Shown here one piece after another: positions 45,085-53,814 of a stretch of 64,000 bases of DNA (positions are counted from its first letter, which is position 1; the number at the start of each line of letters is the position of its first letter). The stretch lies in the NCBI GenBank assembly GCA_000169115.1, contig AAVV01000005.1:186001-250000 (forward strand). The letters are read 5' to 3'. Position numbers and translations under genes: made by a program. Source of the DNA: a marine gamma proteobacterium HTCC2080. GTDB taxonomy: Bacteria; Pseudomonadota; Gammaproteobacteria; Pseudomonadales; Halieaceae. Under the pieces are notes generated by a model, which made no database searches, was not told the DNA's origin, and saw only the letters and a list, made by a program, of their open reading frames with translations.

Positions 45085-45720
45085 TCATGTGCGCGCTACT
45101 TGTATTTGTTGTTGCAGTTCGATTCCGCCTATGAGCCATTGAATACTTTGCATAAAAACTGGGGGTGGTGTTTTGCCATCAGGTGAGCGCTCATAAGCGT
45201 TGGCATCAATCGACAATAACCGTGCTAAATGATCCCCTTCGATCGCCGTTTCATCATAACGATGAGCCTGGGTTTCGAGCTCGCCTAACGTCAAGCTAAC
45301 AATAACGTGGACCAGTGATCGACACACTTCAACTGCCACGGCCTCAGAAAATTCGGAGGCGATCAGTGCCGCGAGTAATGGTCGGGTGAATTCGATAAGG
45401 GCGGGGCGGTTATCAGTGCTCAGGTGTCGCGAGAGGTTCGGTCGCTCTAAGATAGCCAACCTTAGTGCGCTTGCCCACGCACCAATGGCGTCTTTCCAAC
45501 TCAAAGTGGAATCAAGCTCTGGTGCCGTCTTGACAAAGTAGTGGTTGAGCAGCGCAGAAATCAACTCTTCCTGCTTGCCCATCTGTTGATACAGGGTGCG
45601 TGTAGAACACTTTAACGTTGTAGCTAGGCGCCGGGCAGTCAGGGGGCCCGCGCTGGGCTCCTCCATGGCCTCGAGCGCTACGGTAATAATGGTCTCTGTA
45701 TCTACCAGCGGGCGAGGCAT
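45085..45720 (-). CDS. TetR/AcrR-family transcriptional regulator
   Basis: 211 residues from ATG 45720, the usual TetR length. The N-terminal helix-turn-helix is GPLTARRLATTLKCSTRTLYQQMGKQEELISALL; the C-terminal ligand domain is helical and diverged. The open frame extends to 45855. ATG 45720 is favoured since AGGAG lies 12 bases upstream and the DNA-binding domain starts shortly after, though an ATG at 45774 cannot be excluded. It is divergent from the P450 at 45939, with a perfect 14-bp palindrome between, so it likely represses the P450 operon and itself in response to a hydrophobic ligand. Confidence 0.88.
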   Translation of the reverse strand: MPRPLVDTETIITVALEAMEEPSAGPLTARRLATTLKCSTRTLYQQMGKQEELISALLNHYFVKTAPELDSTLSWKDAIGAWASALRLAILERPNLSRHLSTDNRPALIEFTRPLLAALIASEFSEAVAVEVCRSLVHVIVSLTLGELETQAHRYDETAIEGDHLARLLSIDANAYERSPDGKTPPPVFMQSIQWLIGGIELQQQIQVART

Positions 45721-45754
45721 GTCTACTTTGTAGCTCCTATCAATCGACTCTGTG

Positions 45755-45768
45755 ACGTCACGTGACGT
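45755..45768. promoter_or_regulatory. Perfect palindrome, probable TetR operator
   Basis: ACGTCACGTGACGT is a perfect 14-bp palindrome in the 218-base gap between tetR and the P450 gene. TetR-family proteins normally bind such palindromes in their own divergent promoter. The centre contains CACGTG. Confidence 0.65.
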
Positions 45769-45938
45769 ATGCATAGTAATACTGGACGTTTTAAAAAAAC
45801 AATGTTTTCCTACACACAAACGGACGACGTGCTGTTGCTTGCTTAAGGGGAACATCGAGGTCTCACATCAGAGGCAAGGGCTGCGTAGTAGTAATGAAAA
45901 TGATAGCTGCTTTAGTACTGCAGGAATTTTTTTGTTAG

Positions 45939-47243
45939 GTGCTGAAGCGGCAAATGGAGATGACCACAGATATGGAAAATATGGAAGCGAGCTGTCCCTT
46001 CACACACCTTCTGGATCTTGACGCGTACAGTCAGGGCATGCCCTATCAGGCACTTGCCGACATCCGTCAGCAGGGGAGTTTTGTACGTTTCGATGACCCC
46101 ATGACAGGTATTCCTTATTGGGCTGCAGTTAAGCGAGATGCCCTGGATTTTGTTTCCCAGAACCCCGCTCTATTTTCATCGCAAATTGAAGGCCCTTTTC
46201 CAATGGAGCCTGAATCTGAGATGCAGCGAGAAACGATGCAGGTCATGTTGGACAATGCATTTATTGCCATGGACCCTCCCAAGCACAGGGCTCATCGCCG
46301 TGTGGTTCGTGATGCTTTTACGCCTCGGGCAGTGTCCGCGATGGAGCCTTGGTTGCGAGAGCAAGCTAAAGCAATTGTCGACCGAGTGGCCGCCGCAGGA
46401 TCTTGTGAGTTTGTCGAGGAAGTTGCAGCGGAATTACCCTTAATTGCTGTTTTAGAGCTGATGGGTGTTCCTCAGGAAGACAGAAAGCAGTTTTTTGAAT
46501 GGACCAACATTATGGCCTTCGGCGATGATCCTGATATTTCTACGGGGCCAGAAGAGGCTAATGCTGTTTCTTTTGAGGTGATTCTCTATGCGATGGAGTT
46601 GGCGAAAAAGCAGCGCAAGGGCTTTACCGGTCCTGTTATTCAGGCCTTGTTGGAGGGTGAAGTCGACGGCGAGCCTATCAGCGATGAAATGTTCGCCTGG
46701 GTCTTTATTCTGCTTATGGTGGGTGGCAACGAAAGCACCCGCACTGCGACCGCTCACGGCATGCGGCTGTTGATGGAGAACCCGGATCAGCTGCAACATC
46801 TTGTTGATCACCCTGAGGATATACCTGACGCTATTGAAGAGATGCTGCGTTACAACACGGCGTTCATCGCGATGCGTCGAACAGCAACACAAGATATCGA
46901 GTGGAACGGTTATTCTTTTAAGCGCGGTGAGAAAATCGTGATGCATTATCACGCGGTTAACCACGATGAAGAGGTGTTTGGTGACGATGCTATGCGTTTC
47001 GATATACATCGTAAAAAGCGGATGCCAACGCTAAACCAGGAGCTACGTTCCTTTGGTATTGGTGAGCACTTTTGTTTGGGCATGAATTTAGCGCGGCTTG
47101 AGATGCGGATCATGTTTGAGGAGGTGATCCCTAGGCTGCGTGATATGACCTTTAACGGTGAGGTCACTTATATGCGCTCATTTATGATTAGCACGATTAA
47201 ATCGATGCCAGTAGTTTTTACACCAGAAGCCTCCGAGGGCTGA
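45939..47243 (+). CDS. Cytochrome P450, CYP125/CYP142-like
   Basis: 434 residues in the longest form. The I-helix reads LLMVGGNESTRTATAHGM, the K-helix EEMLRYNTAF, and the haem loop FGIGEHFCLGMNLARLE. The overall layout (MDPPKHRAHRRVVRDAFTPRAV, NHDEEVFGDDAMRFDIHR) matches the CYP125/142/124 group, which hydroxylates sterol side chains or terpenoid methyl branches. Several starts are possible: GTG 45939, ATG 45954, 45960 or 45972. It is first of a P450-SDR-phosphatase unit divergent from tetR. The ferredoxin partner is not in the window. Confidence 0.92.
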   Translation: MLKRQMEMTTDMENMEASCPFTHLLDLDAYSQGMPYQALADIRQQGSFVRFDDPMTGIPYWAAVKRDALDFVSQNPALFSSQIEGPFPMEPESEMQRETMQVMLDNAFIAMDPPKHRAHRRVVRDAFTPRAVSAMEPWLREQAKAIVDRVAAAGSCEFVEEVAAELPLIAVLELMGVPQEDRKQFFEWTNIMAFGDDPDISTGPEEANAVSFEVILYAMELAKKQRKGFTGPVIQALLEGEVDGEPISDEMFAWVFILLMVGGNESTRTATAHGMRLLMENPDQLQHLVDHPEDIPDAIEEMLRYNTAFIAMRRTATQDIEWNGYSFKRGEKIVMHYHAVNHDEEVFGDDAMRFDIHRKKRMPTLNQELRSFGIGEHFCLGMNLARLEMRIMFEEVIPRLRDMTFNGEVTYMRSFMISTIKSMPVVFTPEASEG

Positions 47244-47275
47244 GCACAACGATTTTGAGGTCTTAGGGAGTTTCA

Positions 47276-48046
47276 ATGTCTTTTAGGGGTCAGGTTGCAG
47301 TAATTACCGGTGGCGGCAGCGGTATGGGGCAGGCATGGGCGCGTCGCCTTGCTGAGGATGGCGCAACGGTTGCCATTTTAGATGTCAATGAAGCCGGTAT
47401 GGCTGAAACCGCTGCATCCGCCTCAAATATCAAACCTTACGTATTAGATATTACAGATGCTGATGCGGTTGCCAGTGTGTTTGCCGATATTGAAGCCAGT
47501 CTCGGCCCAGTAGATCGAGTAGCCAATGCCGCCGCAATCATGCCATTTGGCCGTTTGCTCGAGGAGGACCCCAAGCTAACGACGCGAGTTATGACGATAA
47601 ACTATGGTGGTCTCGTTAACGTAGCCACGGCGGCTTTGCCCAGAATGATTGAGCGAGGGAGCGGCGACTTTGTCAGCTTTTCCTCGATGACCGGTATCGT
47701 GCCGGGGCTTCTCATGGGTGCTTATGCCTCAAGTAAAGCGGCAGTTCAGTTTTATACTGAAATCCTTTATCACGAAAATCGTAATAGCGGGCTGCGTTTT
47801 TGTTGCGTCTGCCCGCCTGCGGTAAAGACCGCGCTTTGGCAGCAAGCCGAGGCAACTGTTGTACCCAAGTTGCCCTCTAAAGGGGAGACCCTGATGCCGG
47901 ACGTGGTTATTGATGAGATCGAACGCTGCCTTGATAAGGGAAAGCTTTTTTCCTACCCCGGCAAGCAAACCCAACTAGGCGTGGTGATGCGGCGATTATT
48001 TCCGCAGTTAATTTGGCGCGTGTCTCACGATGCTGAGGGTTTCTAA
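47276..48046 (+). CDS. Short-chain dehydrogenase/reductase
   Basis: 256 residues. The cofactor motif is AVITGGGSGMGQAWARRL with Asp in VAILDVNEAG (NAD-type), then NAAAIMPFG and the catalytic FVSFSSMTGIVPGLLMGAYASSKAAV (Ser, Tyr, Lys present). The C-terminal part KTALWQQAEATVV and KGKLFSYPGKQTQLG is the larger-SDR type without VDGG. GGGAGTTTCA precedes the ATG, 32 bases after the P450 stop, so it is probably coexpressed and may oxidise the P450 product alcohol. Confidence 0.92.
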   Translation: MSFRGQVAVITGGGSGMGQAWARRLAEDGATVAILDVNEAGMAETAASASNIKPYVLDITDADAVASVFADIEASLGPVDRVANAAAIMPFGRLLEEDPKLTTRVMTINYGGLVNVATAALPRMIERGSGDFVSFSSMTGIVPGLLMGAYASSKAAVQFYTEILYHENRNSGLRFCCVCPPAVKTALWQQAEATVVPKLPSKGETLMPDVVIDEIERCLDKGKLFSYPGKQTQLGVVMRRLFPQLIWRVSHDAEGF

Positions 48047-48097
48047 ACGTGGCTCAGAACCACAGCTAATGCGCTGATTTTTACCGGGAGTTACGAT

Positions 48098-48898
48098 TTG
48101 TTGTTACACACCCAAAGTCTGCCCCGTCAAATTCGGCTTGAGGGAGCGCATAATTTTAGAGACCTCGGGGGCTACCCTCTTAGTTGTGGAGGTTCCTTCA
48201 TCTCAGGGCAGATTTATCGCTCTGATCATTTGGGACGCCTGACCGGTGCTGACCGAGCAAAGTTATCCGAGTTGGGCGTGGCTACCGTAGTCGATTTGCG
48301 TCGAGCCAGTGAGCGAGAGGAAAACCCTGATCTTCTGATGGGTACCGGCATCAATGAAGTTTGGCTGCCGGTAGAAGCCGAGGGTGCGGATGTGATTAAT
48401 ATTCGCCATGAGGTTGAGGCGGGTCGAGTTGATGCGCAAGCAGCGAGAGAATTTCTCATTGAAGCTAATCGATTGTTTGTGACCCGTTTTGCTGAGGTCT
48501 ATAGCAAGTTCTTGCATCTGCTGTTAAAGCCTCTAAGTTTACCCTTGGTATTCCACTGCTCAGCGGGAAAAGACCGCGCCGGCTATGCCGCTGCGCTAAC
48601 GCTCCTGGCTGCCGGCGCTTCGAAACATGATGTCATGACAGACTATCTGGCGACCAATCGTTGCAACGAGAAATACCGTCGCGCACTGACGGCAGCTATC
48701 CCTGAAGACGATGGGGCTGAGGCAAAACGCCTGGCCCTAGATGTTTTAATGCAGGTTGAGGAACGCTACCTAGCTGCGGCCTTTAGTGAGATAGATGCAG
48801 GTTATCGGGACGCGAGCGACTACATGAGTCGAGCTTTAGCTTTTGACGCCGATAAGCAAGCAAGCCTCAAGGCACTGTTGACCGACGCTAGCACCTGA
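48098..48898 (+). CDS. Tyrosine/lipid phosphatase (IphP-like, DSP fold)
   Basis: 266 residues. The P-loop is VFHCSAGKDRAGYAAAL (nucleophile Cys154, Arg160), matching C-x5-R. The N-terminal segment GAHNFRDLGGY and IYRSDHLGRLTGAD is typical of the IphP/MptpB-type protein, which can act on phosphotyrosine or phosphoinositides. It starts with TTG, supported by GGGAG seven bases upstream. It has no signal peptide. Presence at the end of a P450-SDR unit is unusual; it may remove a phosphate from a metabolite or act in signalling, but neither is shown. Confidence 0.88.
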   Translation: MLLHTQSLPRQIRLEGAHNFRDLGGYPLSCGGSFISGQIYRSDHLGRLTGADRAKLSELGVATVVDLRRASEREENPDLLMGTGINEVWLPVEAEGADVINIRHEVEAGRVDAQAAREFLIEANRLFVTRFAEVYSKFLHLLLKPLSLPLVFHCSAGKDRAGYAAALTLLAAGASKHDVMTDYLATNRCNEKYRRALTAAIPEDDGAEAKRLALDVLMQVEERYLAAAFSEIDAGYRDASDYMSRALAFDADKQASLKALLTDAST

Positions 48899-49048
48899 AG
48901 CATCTCCCGGTGGTATGTATGGTAAGTGATCCCTGAGTATCGCTGTGACGTCTCAAAAGCTCCGACTCGCTATCGATTACCTGCAAAGGGACGATATTCC
49001 GCGCCAGTCCTGTGGCTATACTAGAGCGTCAAATTACCGGGAGAGATT

Positions 49049-50290
49049 GTGGAACAGTCTATGCTCGCAAGAGCCTATACACCGCTGCAGGTGGGTCCAG
49101 TAACCTTACCCAACCGTTTCATTAAAGCCGGCGCCAACGAAAACATGTCGCTGCGAGGCATGCCGACCCGTGCCATGCTGAAACACCATGAAAGTATGGC
49201 GGCCGGGGGCGTGGGTATGACGACCATGGCTTACCTATCAGTGAACAAGGTAGGACGCACGCTACCGGAGCAAATTTGGTTACACGACGGTGTGCTTGAT
49301 GAACTGCGAGCGGTAACCGATGCTGTGCACGCCAAGGGAGGCAAGATTGCTGCTCAAATTACGCACGGTGGGTCCTTCGTAACCGGCGTCTTTGTGCCTA
49401 AGCGTCTGCAAAGTTCTGTGTCGGGCTTTAATCCTGCGGGTCTTCTTCGGGGCAATGTCCTGCGGCGGGGGATGACTGAGGACGATATGCAGAACATGGT
49501 AGATGACTTTGTTACTGCGGCTGAGCACTGCGTGAGTGCGGGGTTCGACGCAGTTGAGATTCATATGGGCCATGGTTACCTGCTAAACCAGTTTTTATCG
49601 CCCATGGACAACAAGCGCAAAGATGCCTACGGCGGCAGTGCCGAGAACCGCGCGCGTTTTCCTACAAGAGTTCTGGCGGCAGTCAAGCAGCGTGTGGGGC
49701 AGGATATTGCGGTGCTGGCTAAGATTAATGTCTCTGACGGAAGACGTCGGGGAGCTAACGTAGAGGATGCGATCGTCACTGCCAAATTGCTTGAGGCAGC
49801 GGGTGCTGACATGCTGGTATTGTCAGGGGGTCGCAACGTAGAGTCGGGCTGGTTCATGTTTGGCAGCAATATGAATCTTGAGGCTATGTATCGCGTTCTG
49901 GGTAAGTGGTCTCTCAGTGGAATGGCTATCGGTGCCACGGCTAAGTCGGCACCTTCTATCGATTTTCGAGAGCTGTATTTTTGGGAGTACTCGAAAAAAA
50001 TTCGAGAGGCGGTATCCCTGCCATTGGCGTATCTCGGCGGTGTGAAGTCAGCTGATAACGTGGCGCAGTGCATGGCGGCGGATTTTGAAGCTGTGGCACT
50101 CGCACGCGCGCTGCTCAGAGAGCCTGACTTAGTCAATAAGTGGCAAGTGCATCCCGAGGAACCATCGCTGTGCGACAACTGTAATAGTTGCGTGGCGTAC
50201 ATCTATCATCCAGCCGGAACTTGGTGCATACATCGACCAGCAAATGTGTTGGAAGATAATCAGCTGCTTGCTTCTTCTGGGGGTGCCTGA
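49049..50290 (+). CDS. NADH:flavin oxidoreductase, Old Yellow Enzyme family with Fe-S motif
   Basis: 413 residues. The FMN TIM barrel starts YTPLQVGPVTLPNRFIKAG. The substrate-anion pair is in AVEIHMGHGYLLNQFLSP (His-x2-His), followed by KDAYGGSAENRARFP. The C-terminal part shows LCDNCNSCVAYIYHPAGTWC, a C-x2-C-x2-C-x11-C array like the [4Fe-4S] site of dienoyl-CoA reductases, but the flavin/NAD domain that normally follows is absent. It starts with GTG with GGGAG five bases upstream. An SRPBCC protein follows 3 bases later. It may reduce an enone or dienoyl thioester in steroid degradation. Confidence 0.9.
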   Translation: MEQSMLARAYTPLQVGPVTLPNRFIKAGANENMSLRGMPTRAMLKHHESMAAGGVGMTTMAYLSVNKVGRTLPEQIWLHDGVLDELRAVTDAVHAKGGKIAAQITHGGSFVTGVFVPKRLQSSVSGFNPAGLLRGNVLRRGMTEDDMQNMVDDFVTAAEHCVSAGFDAVEIHMGHGYLLNQFLSPMDNKRKDAYGGSAENRARFPTRVLAAVKQRVGQDIAVLAKINVSDGRRRGANVEDAIVTAKLLEAAGADMLVLSGGRNVESGWFMFGSNMNLEAMYRVLGKWSLSGMAIGATAKSAPSIDFRELYFWEYSKKIREAVSLPLAYLGGVKSADNVAQCMAADFEAVALARALLREPDLVNKWQVHPEEPSLCDNCNSCVAYIYHPAGTWCIHRPANVLEDNQLLASSGGA

Positions 50291-50293
50291 GCG

Positions 50294-50728
50294 ATGCTGA
50301 CCCTAAAGTTTGTTCGCAGTATAAAGGCCACTCCATCTGCGGCTTGGCAGGTGATCGTGGACTTTCCCGCCTACAACGAATGGAACCCCTTCATCACCGA
50401 GTGCATGGCGGAGCTGCAGCCTGGGGCCCCCATTGTTATGCAGGTAAACATGGGTCCATTCGAGCTTGAGCAGACCGAGCAGGTGACTCAAGTTGAGCAT
50501 GAAAAATTGTTTGAATACCGTATGCGACCCGTAGGTCGTTGGCTTTATAGCAAGCGACAGCATCGGCTTGAAGTTCTAGGCGCAGGGGAGTGCCGTTACA
50601 CCTCCTATTTTGAATTGCGAGGCTGGCTATCACCTATTGTGACGCTCTTTATGGGGTTGTTTCTGTGGCGGGGTTTTCGTCGAATGACCAATGCAGTGAA
50701 AACCCGCGCCGAGACACTATCCCCCTGA
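50294..50728 (+). CDS. SRPBCC-fold small protein with a hydrophobic C-terminal helix
   Basis: 144 residues. The opening KFVRSIKATPSAAWQVIVDFPAYNEWNPFI is an SRPBCC signature like that at 36459. The core strand pattern LEVLGAGECRYTSYFELRG follows. The C-terminal LSPIVTLFMGLFLWRGFRRM is hydrophobic and may be the long pocket helix. It starts 3 bases after the OYE stop, so it is the same transcript. It probably binds a hydrophobic small molecule; no catalysis can be assigned. Confidence 0.8.
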   Translation: MLTLKFVRSIKATPSAAWQVIVDFPAYNEWNPFITECMAELQPGAPIVMQVNMGPFELEQTEQVTQVEHEKLFEYRMRPVGRWLYSKRQHRLEVLGAGECRYTSYFELRGWLSPIVTLFMGLFLWRGFRRMTNAVKTRAETLSP

Positions 50729-50940
50729 TATTTAACGCGCTTGATTGCCGAGGCCTCCGACGAACGCTAAATGTTTTTGTCGGGTGCCAAAACGTTGTCG
50801 ATGCCGATAATTTAAGCCCAGTGCCTAGTGTACTGTTGCGTTATGGTCGCGAGCGTTTTGGGTGCAAGCCAAAGGCGGGGTTAATAGGGCCCGTCTGTTG
50901 AGATTAGGGTGATTGGCAGTTTTCATGATGGGAGGATGCT

Positions 50941-51816
50941 ATGAAGAGTAATGCACCAGTGGCACTAGTCACCGGAGCGAGCCGAGGCGCGGGAGCTGGA
51001 GTGGCTCGTGCGCTTGGACAGCACGGGTACACGGTCTACATTACGGGTCGCTCTGAGGTGGTTGGAGCCGCAAAAGCATGGGATGGCTCATTACTGCCCG
51101 GAACCATTCATGATACGGCCCAGGCTGTTACTGATGCGGGAGGCCGAGGCGTTGCCCTTTGTTGTGATCATGCCGATGATGCAGCTGTAGCGGAAGTGTT
51201 CGCGCAAATTCAGCGCGACGCCGGCCGCCTAGATGTCTTATTTAATAATGCGACATACATGCATCCTGAGCTGATTACGCCCAAACCCTTCTGGGAAAAA
51301 AGCTTAGACGCAGCCGCCATTTTAGACGTCGGCTTGCGCTCTGCCTACGTCGCCAGCTGGCACGCTGCTCGCATTATGGTGGCCGCAAGAACAGGTTGGA
51401 TTGTCTTCGGTTCATCTTTTGGCGCAAATTGTTATATGCACGGTCCGGGTTATGGCGCTCAGAAAGCCGGCCTGGATAAATTTGCTGCCGATATGCAGCA
51501 CGACCTGAATGGAACCGGCGTTAACAGCGTGTCAATTTGGATGGGTCCTCTTAAAACTGAGCGAGCGCTGAAGGCTGCTGAAGTGCATCCCGAGCAATAT
51601 GAGGAAATAATGCAGGTGGCAGAGTCACCGGAATACACCGGGCATCTTATTCACGGCTTACGCAGTGGTCCCGACCAATCTTCTTATGCTGGGCAAACGG
51701 TGGTCGGCGCAGAGCTGGGTGTCGCTTTGAAAATTTCTGATGCTGGTATCTACCCACCGTCGCACAGAGGCATGCTGGGGGGGCCTCCCGAGCGCTCAAA
51801 GGCAGTAATTTACTGA
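50941..51816 (+). CDS. Short-chain dehydrogenase/reductase
   Basis: 291 residues. The cofactor motif is ALVTGASRGAGAGVARALG, then ITGRSE, with an extra loop (VVGAAKAWDGSLLPGTIHD) before CDHADD. The active-site region FGSSFGANCYMHGPGYGAQKAGL has Ser, Tyr and Lys. The C-terminus is long and lacks VDGG, resembling DHRS1-type SDRs. GGAGG precedes the ATG. The stop overlaps the start of the DUF3604 gene (TGATG), so the two are coupled. Confidence 0.91.
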   Translation: MKSNAPVALVTGASRGAGAGVARALGQHGYTVYITGRSEVVGAAKAWDGSLLPGTIHDTAQAVTDAGGRGVALCCDHADDAAVAEVFAQIQRDAGRLDVLFNNATYMHPELITPKPFWEKSLDAAAILDVGLRSAYVASWHAARIMVAARTGWIVFGSSFGANCYMHGPGYGAQKAGLDKFAADMQHDLNGTGVNSVSIWMGPLKTERALKAAEVHPEQYEEIMQVAESPEYTGHLIHGLRSGPDQSSYAGQTVVGAELGVALKISDAGIYPPSHRGMLGGPPERSKAVIY

Positions 51817-53750
51817 TGCAAGGGCTTGAGAATAATGTTCTCTGTGTGCCTGCCGATGCCATTAGGTGCAGGCGGGTGCCCGAGCTGTTACTGGTTGCGA
51901 TGACCGTGATGTTGGTAACAGTTCTCGCGGCCTGTGACCCCATAGCAGACCCCTCTCTCTCGCCGATGGCAGGTTCCCCCGTCACTGAAATCCCTGAAGT
52001 CACTCCATTGATGCCTAGTCCGCTGCGCAACCTTTACTGGGGTGATCTACATATTCATACCGCTTTATCGAGCGATGCTTTTGCAATGGGGGTGCGTGCA
52101 TTGCCGGAGGATGTTTACCGTTTCTCCCGGGGTCTGACGATTGATCATGGTGCTGGTTACCCTCTGACCATTCGCCGTCCATTGGACTTTGCCGCGGTTA
52201 CAGATCATGCCGAATATATGGGTCAGGCGAGACTGGCAGGTCTTGATATTCCAACGACACGCCAGCCACTAGCCCAGCTGTTAGAGGAGGGTAGTAGGCT
52301 GGCCGTGACTCGTGCCTGGGTAGAGACGATGGCGCTTATGCATGGGAATGGGTTTCAGTTGACCCTTAGCGGCGTCGATGCCGCCATAAATACTGCAGCA
52401 TGGAGAACCACTGTAGAGGCAGCCAACACCTATAACGATCCCGGCAAATTCACAGCATTCATCGGCTGGGAGTGGTCGGCCGATGGTGGCGACGTTACGA
52501 CGCATTTACACCGAAACGTCATCTACGGAAATAGTGCGGTACCCGATCTGCCCTTCAGCGCTATCGACGGATCTAAAGCAACAGACCTTTGGCGGTTTAT
52601 GCGCAGTGAGCGTGCACAAGGGCGGTCAGTCATTGCTATTCCCCACAACGCTAACCTATCCCAGGGACTCATGTATCGAGTTGAGGACAGCGAGGGTCGG
52701 CTGCTAGTTGAGGCCGTACCTGACGACCGTTCTGATCTCGAACCGATTAGTGAAATTCTTCAGGTGAAGGGTGCTTCTGAAACACACCCGTTGTTATCAA
52801 GTCTCGACGAGTTCGCAGGATTTGAGATTGCTAGCGCGGTGCCCGGCCAACAGGGCACCTTGGAAACGGTCAAAGGGTCTTATGCACGCGATGCCTTGCG
52901 ACGTGGAATTTCACTGGCTCATAGAGACGGCTTCAATCCTTTTGTCTTCGGCGTGATCGGTGCAAGCGATAGTCACAATGCAAGTTCAGTCACAGATGAG
53001 GATAACTACACGGGTAAGCTGCCAATGATGGATGGAAGCGCAGGTTTACGAACGGGTGAGGCCGGTCTGGGATTAGCCTATATGACGCCTGCGCGAAGTT
53101 GGGGTTCTGGAGGGCTGGCTGGGGTTTGGGCTGAGGAAAACACCCGCGAGGCACTTTTTTCTGCGCTGCAACGGCGTGAGACTTTTGCCACCTCAGGACC
53201 ACGTATTTCACTGCGCATGTTTGGTGGCTGGCAGCTTGATTCAGCGCTGCCTGTGTCGGCTAATGGTGTCGCGCTGGCTGACGCTGTCGGGGTGCCTATG
53301 GGCTCAGCATTACCATCGCAGTCGGGATCAGGGGCGCCTCGGTTTGTCGTTTTTGCCGCGCAGGACCCGTTGGGAGCTCAGCTTGATCGTATTCAAATTA
53401 TTAAAGGTTGGGTTGACGAAAAGGGTGTGACCCACGAGAAGGTTATTGATGTGGCATGGTCTGGGGGGCGACATATTGACCCCGCCACCGGCCGATTGGA
53501 CCCCGTTGGTAGCACGGTAAACACGGCGGCAAGCACCTACGAAAATACTATCGGTGCACCCTCGTTGGCAGCTTGGTGGCAGGATGACGACTTTAACCCT
53601 GATCGCCCTGCCTTTTACTACCCAAGGGTTCTTGAGATCCCAACGCCGCGATGGTCCACCTACGATGCCCGAGATCTGGGTATAGAACCTATGGCTCCCG
53701 TCGCCATACAAGAGCGTGCCATCGGGTCTGCTATCTGGTTCGAGCCCTGA
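51816..53750 (+). CDS. DUF3604 lipoprotein (PHP-like metal-dependent hydrolase)
   Basis: 644 residues. The hydrophobic signal LLLVAMTVMLVTVLAAC has a lipobox and predicted lipidated Cys near residue 40, after a longer than usual N-terminal stretch. Then comes YWGDLHIHTALSSDAFAMG, the metal-binding HxH of DUF3604/PHP-like proteins. Further His/Asp clusters are AAVTDHAEYMG, GWEWSADGGDVTTHLHRNV, AIPHNANLSQG and GVIGASDSHNASS. A late-start ATG nearer the signal may be the true one. It is probably anchored in the periplasm or outer membrane. The substrate is unknown. It is coupled to the SDR at 50941. Confidence 0.87.
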   Translation: MQGLENNVLCVPADAIRCRRVPELLLVAMTVMLVTVLAACDPIADPSLSPMAGSPVTEIPEVTPLMPSPLRNLYWGDLHIHTALSSDAFAMGVRALPEDVYRFSRGLTIDHGAGYPLTIRRPLDFAAVTDHAEYMGQARLAGLDIPTTRQPLAQLLEEGSRLAVTRAWVETMALMHGNGFQLTLSGVDAAINTAAWRTTVEAANTYNDPGKFTAFIGWEWSADGGDVTTHLHRNVIYGNSAVPDLPFSAIDGSKATDLWRFMRSERAQGRSVIAIPHNANLSQGLMYRVEDSEGRLLVEAVPDDRSDLEPISEILQVKGASETHPLLSSLDEFAGFEIASAVPGQQGTLETVKGSYARDALRRGISLAHRDGFNPFVFGVIGASDSHNASSVTDEDNYTGKLPMMDGSAGLRTGEAGLGLAYMTPARSWGSGGLAGVWAEENTREALFSALQRRETFATSGPRISLRMFGGWQLDSALPVSANGVALADAVGVPMGSALPSQSGSGAPRFVVFAAQDPLGAQLDRIQIIKGWVDEKGVTHEKVIDVAWSGGRHIDPATGRLDPVGSTVNTAASTYENTIGAPSLAAWWQDDDFNPDRPAFYYPRVLEIPTPRWSTYDARDLGIEPMAPVAIQERAIGSAIWFEP

Positions 53751-53814
53751 TCAGATTTGTTAGGTATGCCATGGATGATGCTGAGGCTCGCAGACTAGCC
53801 TGAGGCATAAAGAT

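Noticed and set aside
50729-50940. 212-base gap before the SDR at 50941
   Set aside because: A short overlapping frame is not protein-like; only the GGAGG of the next gene is clear.
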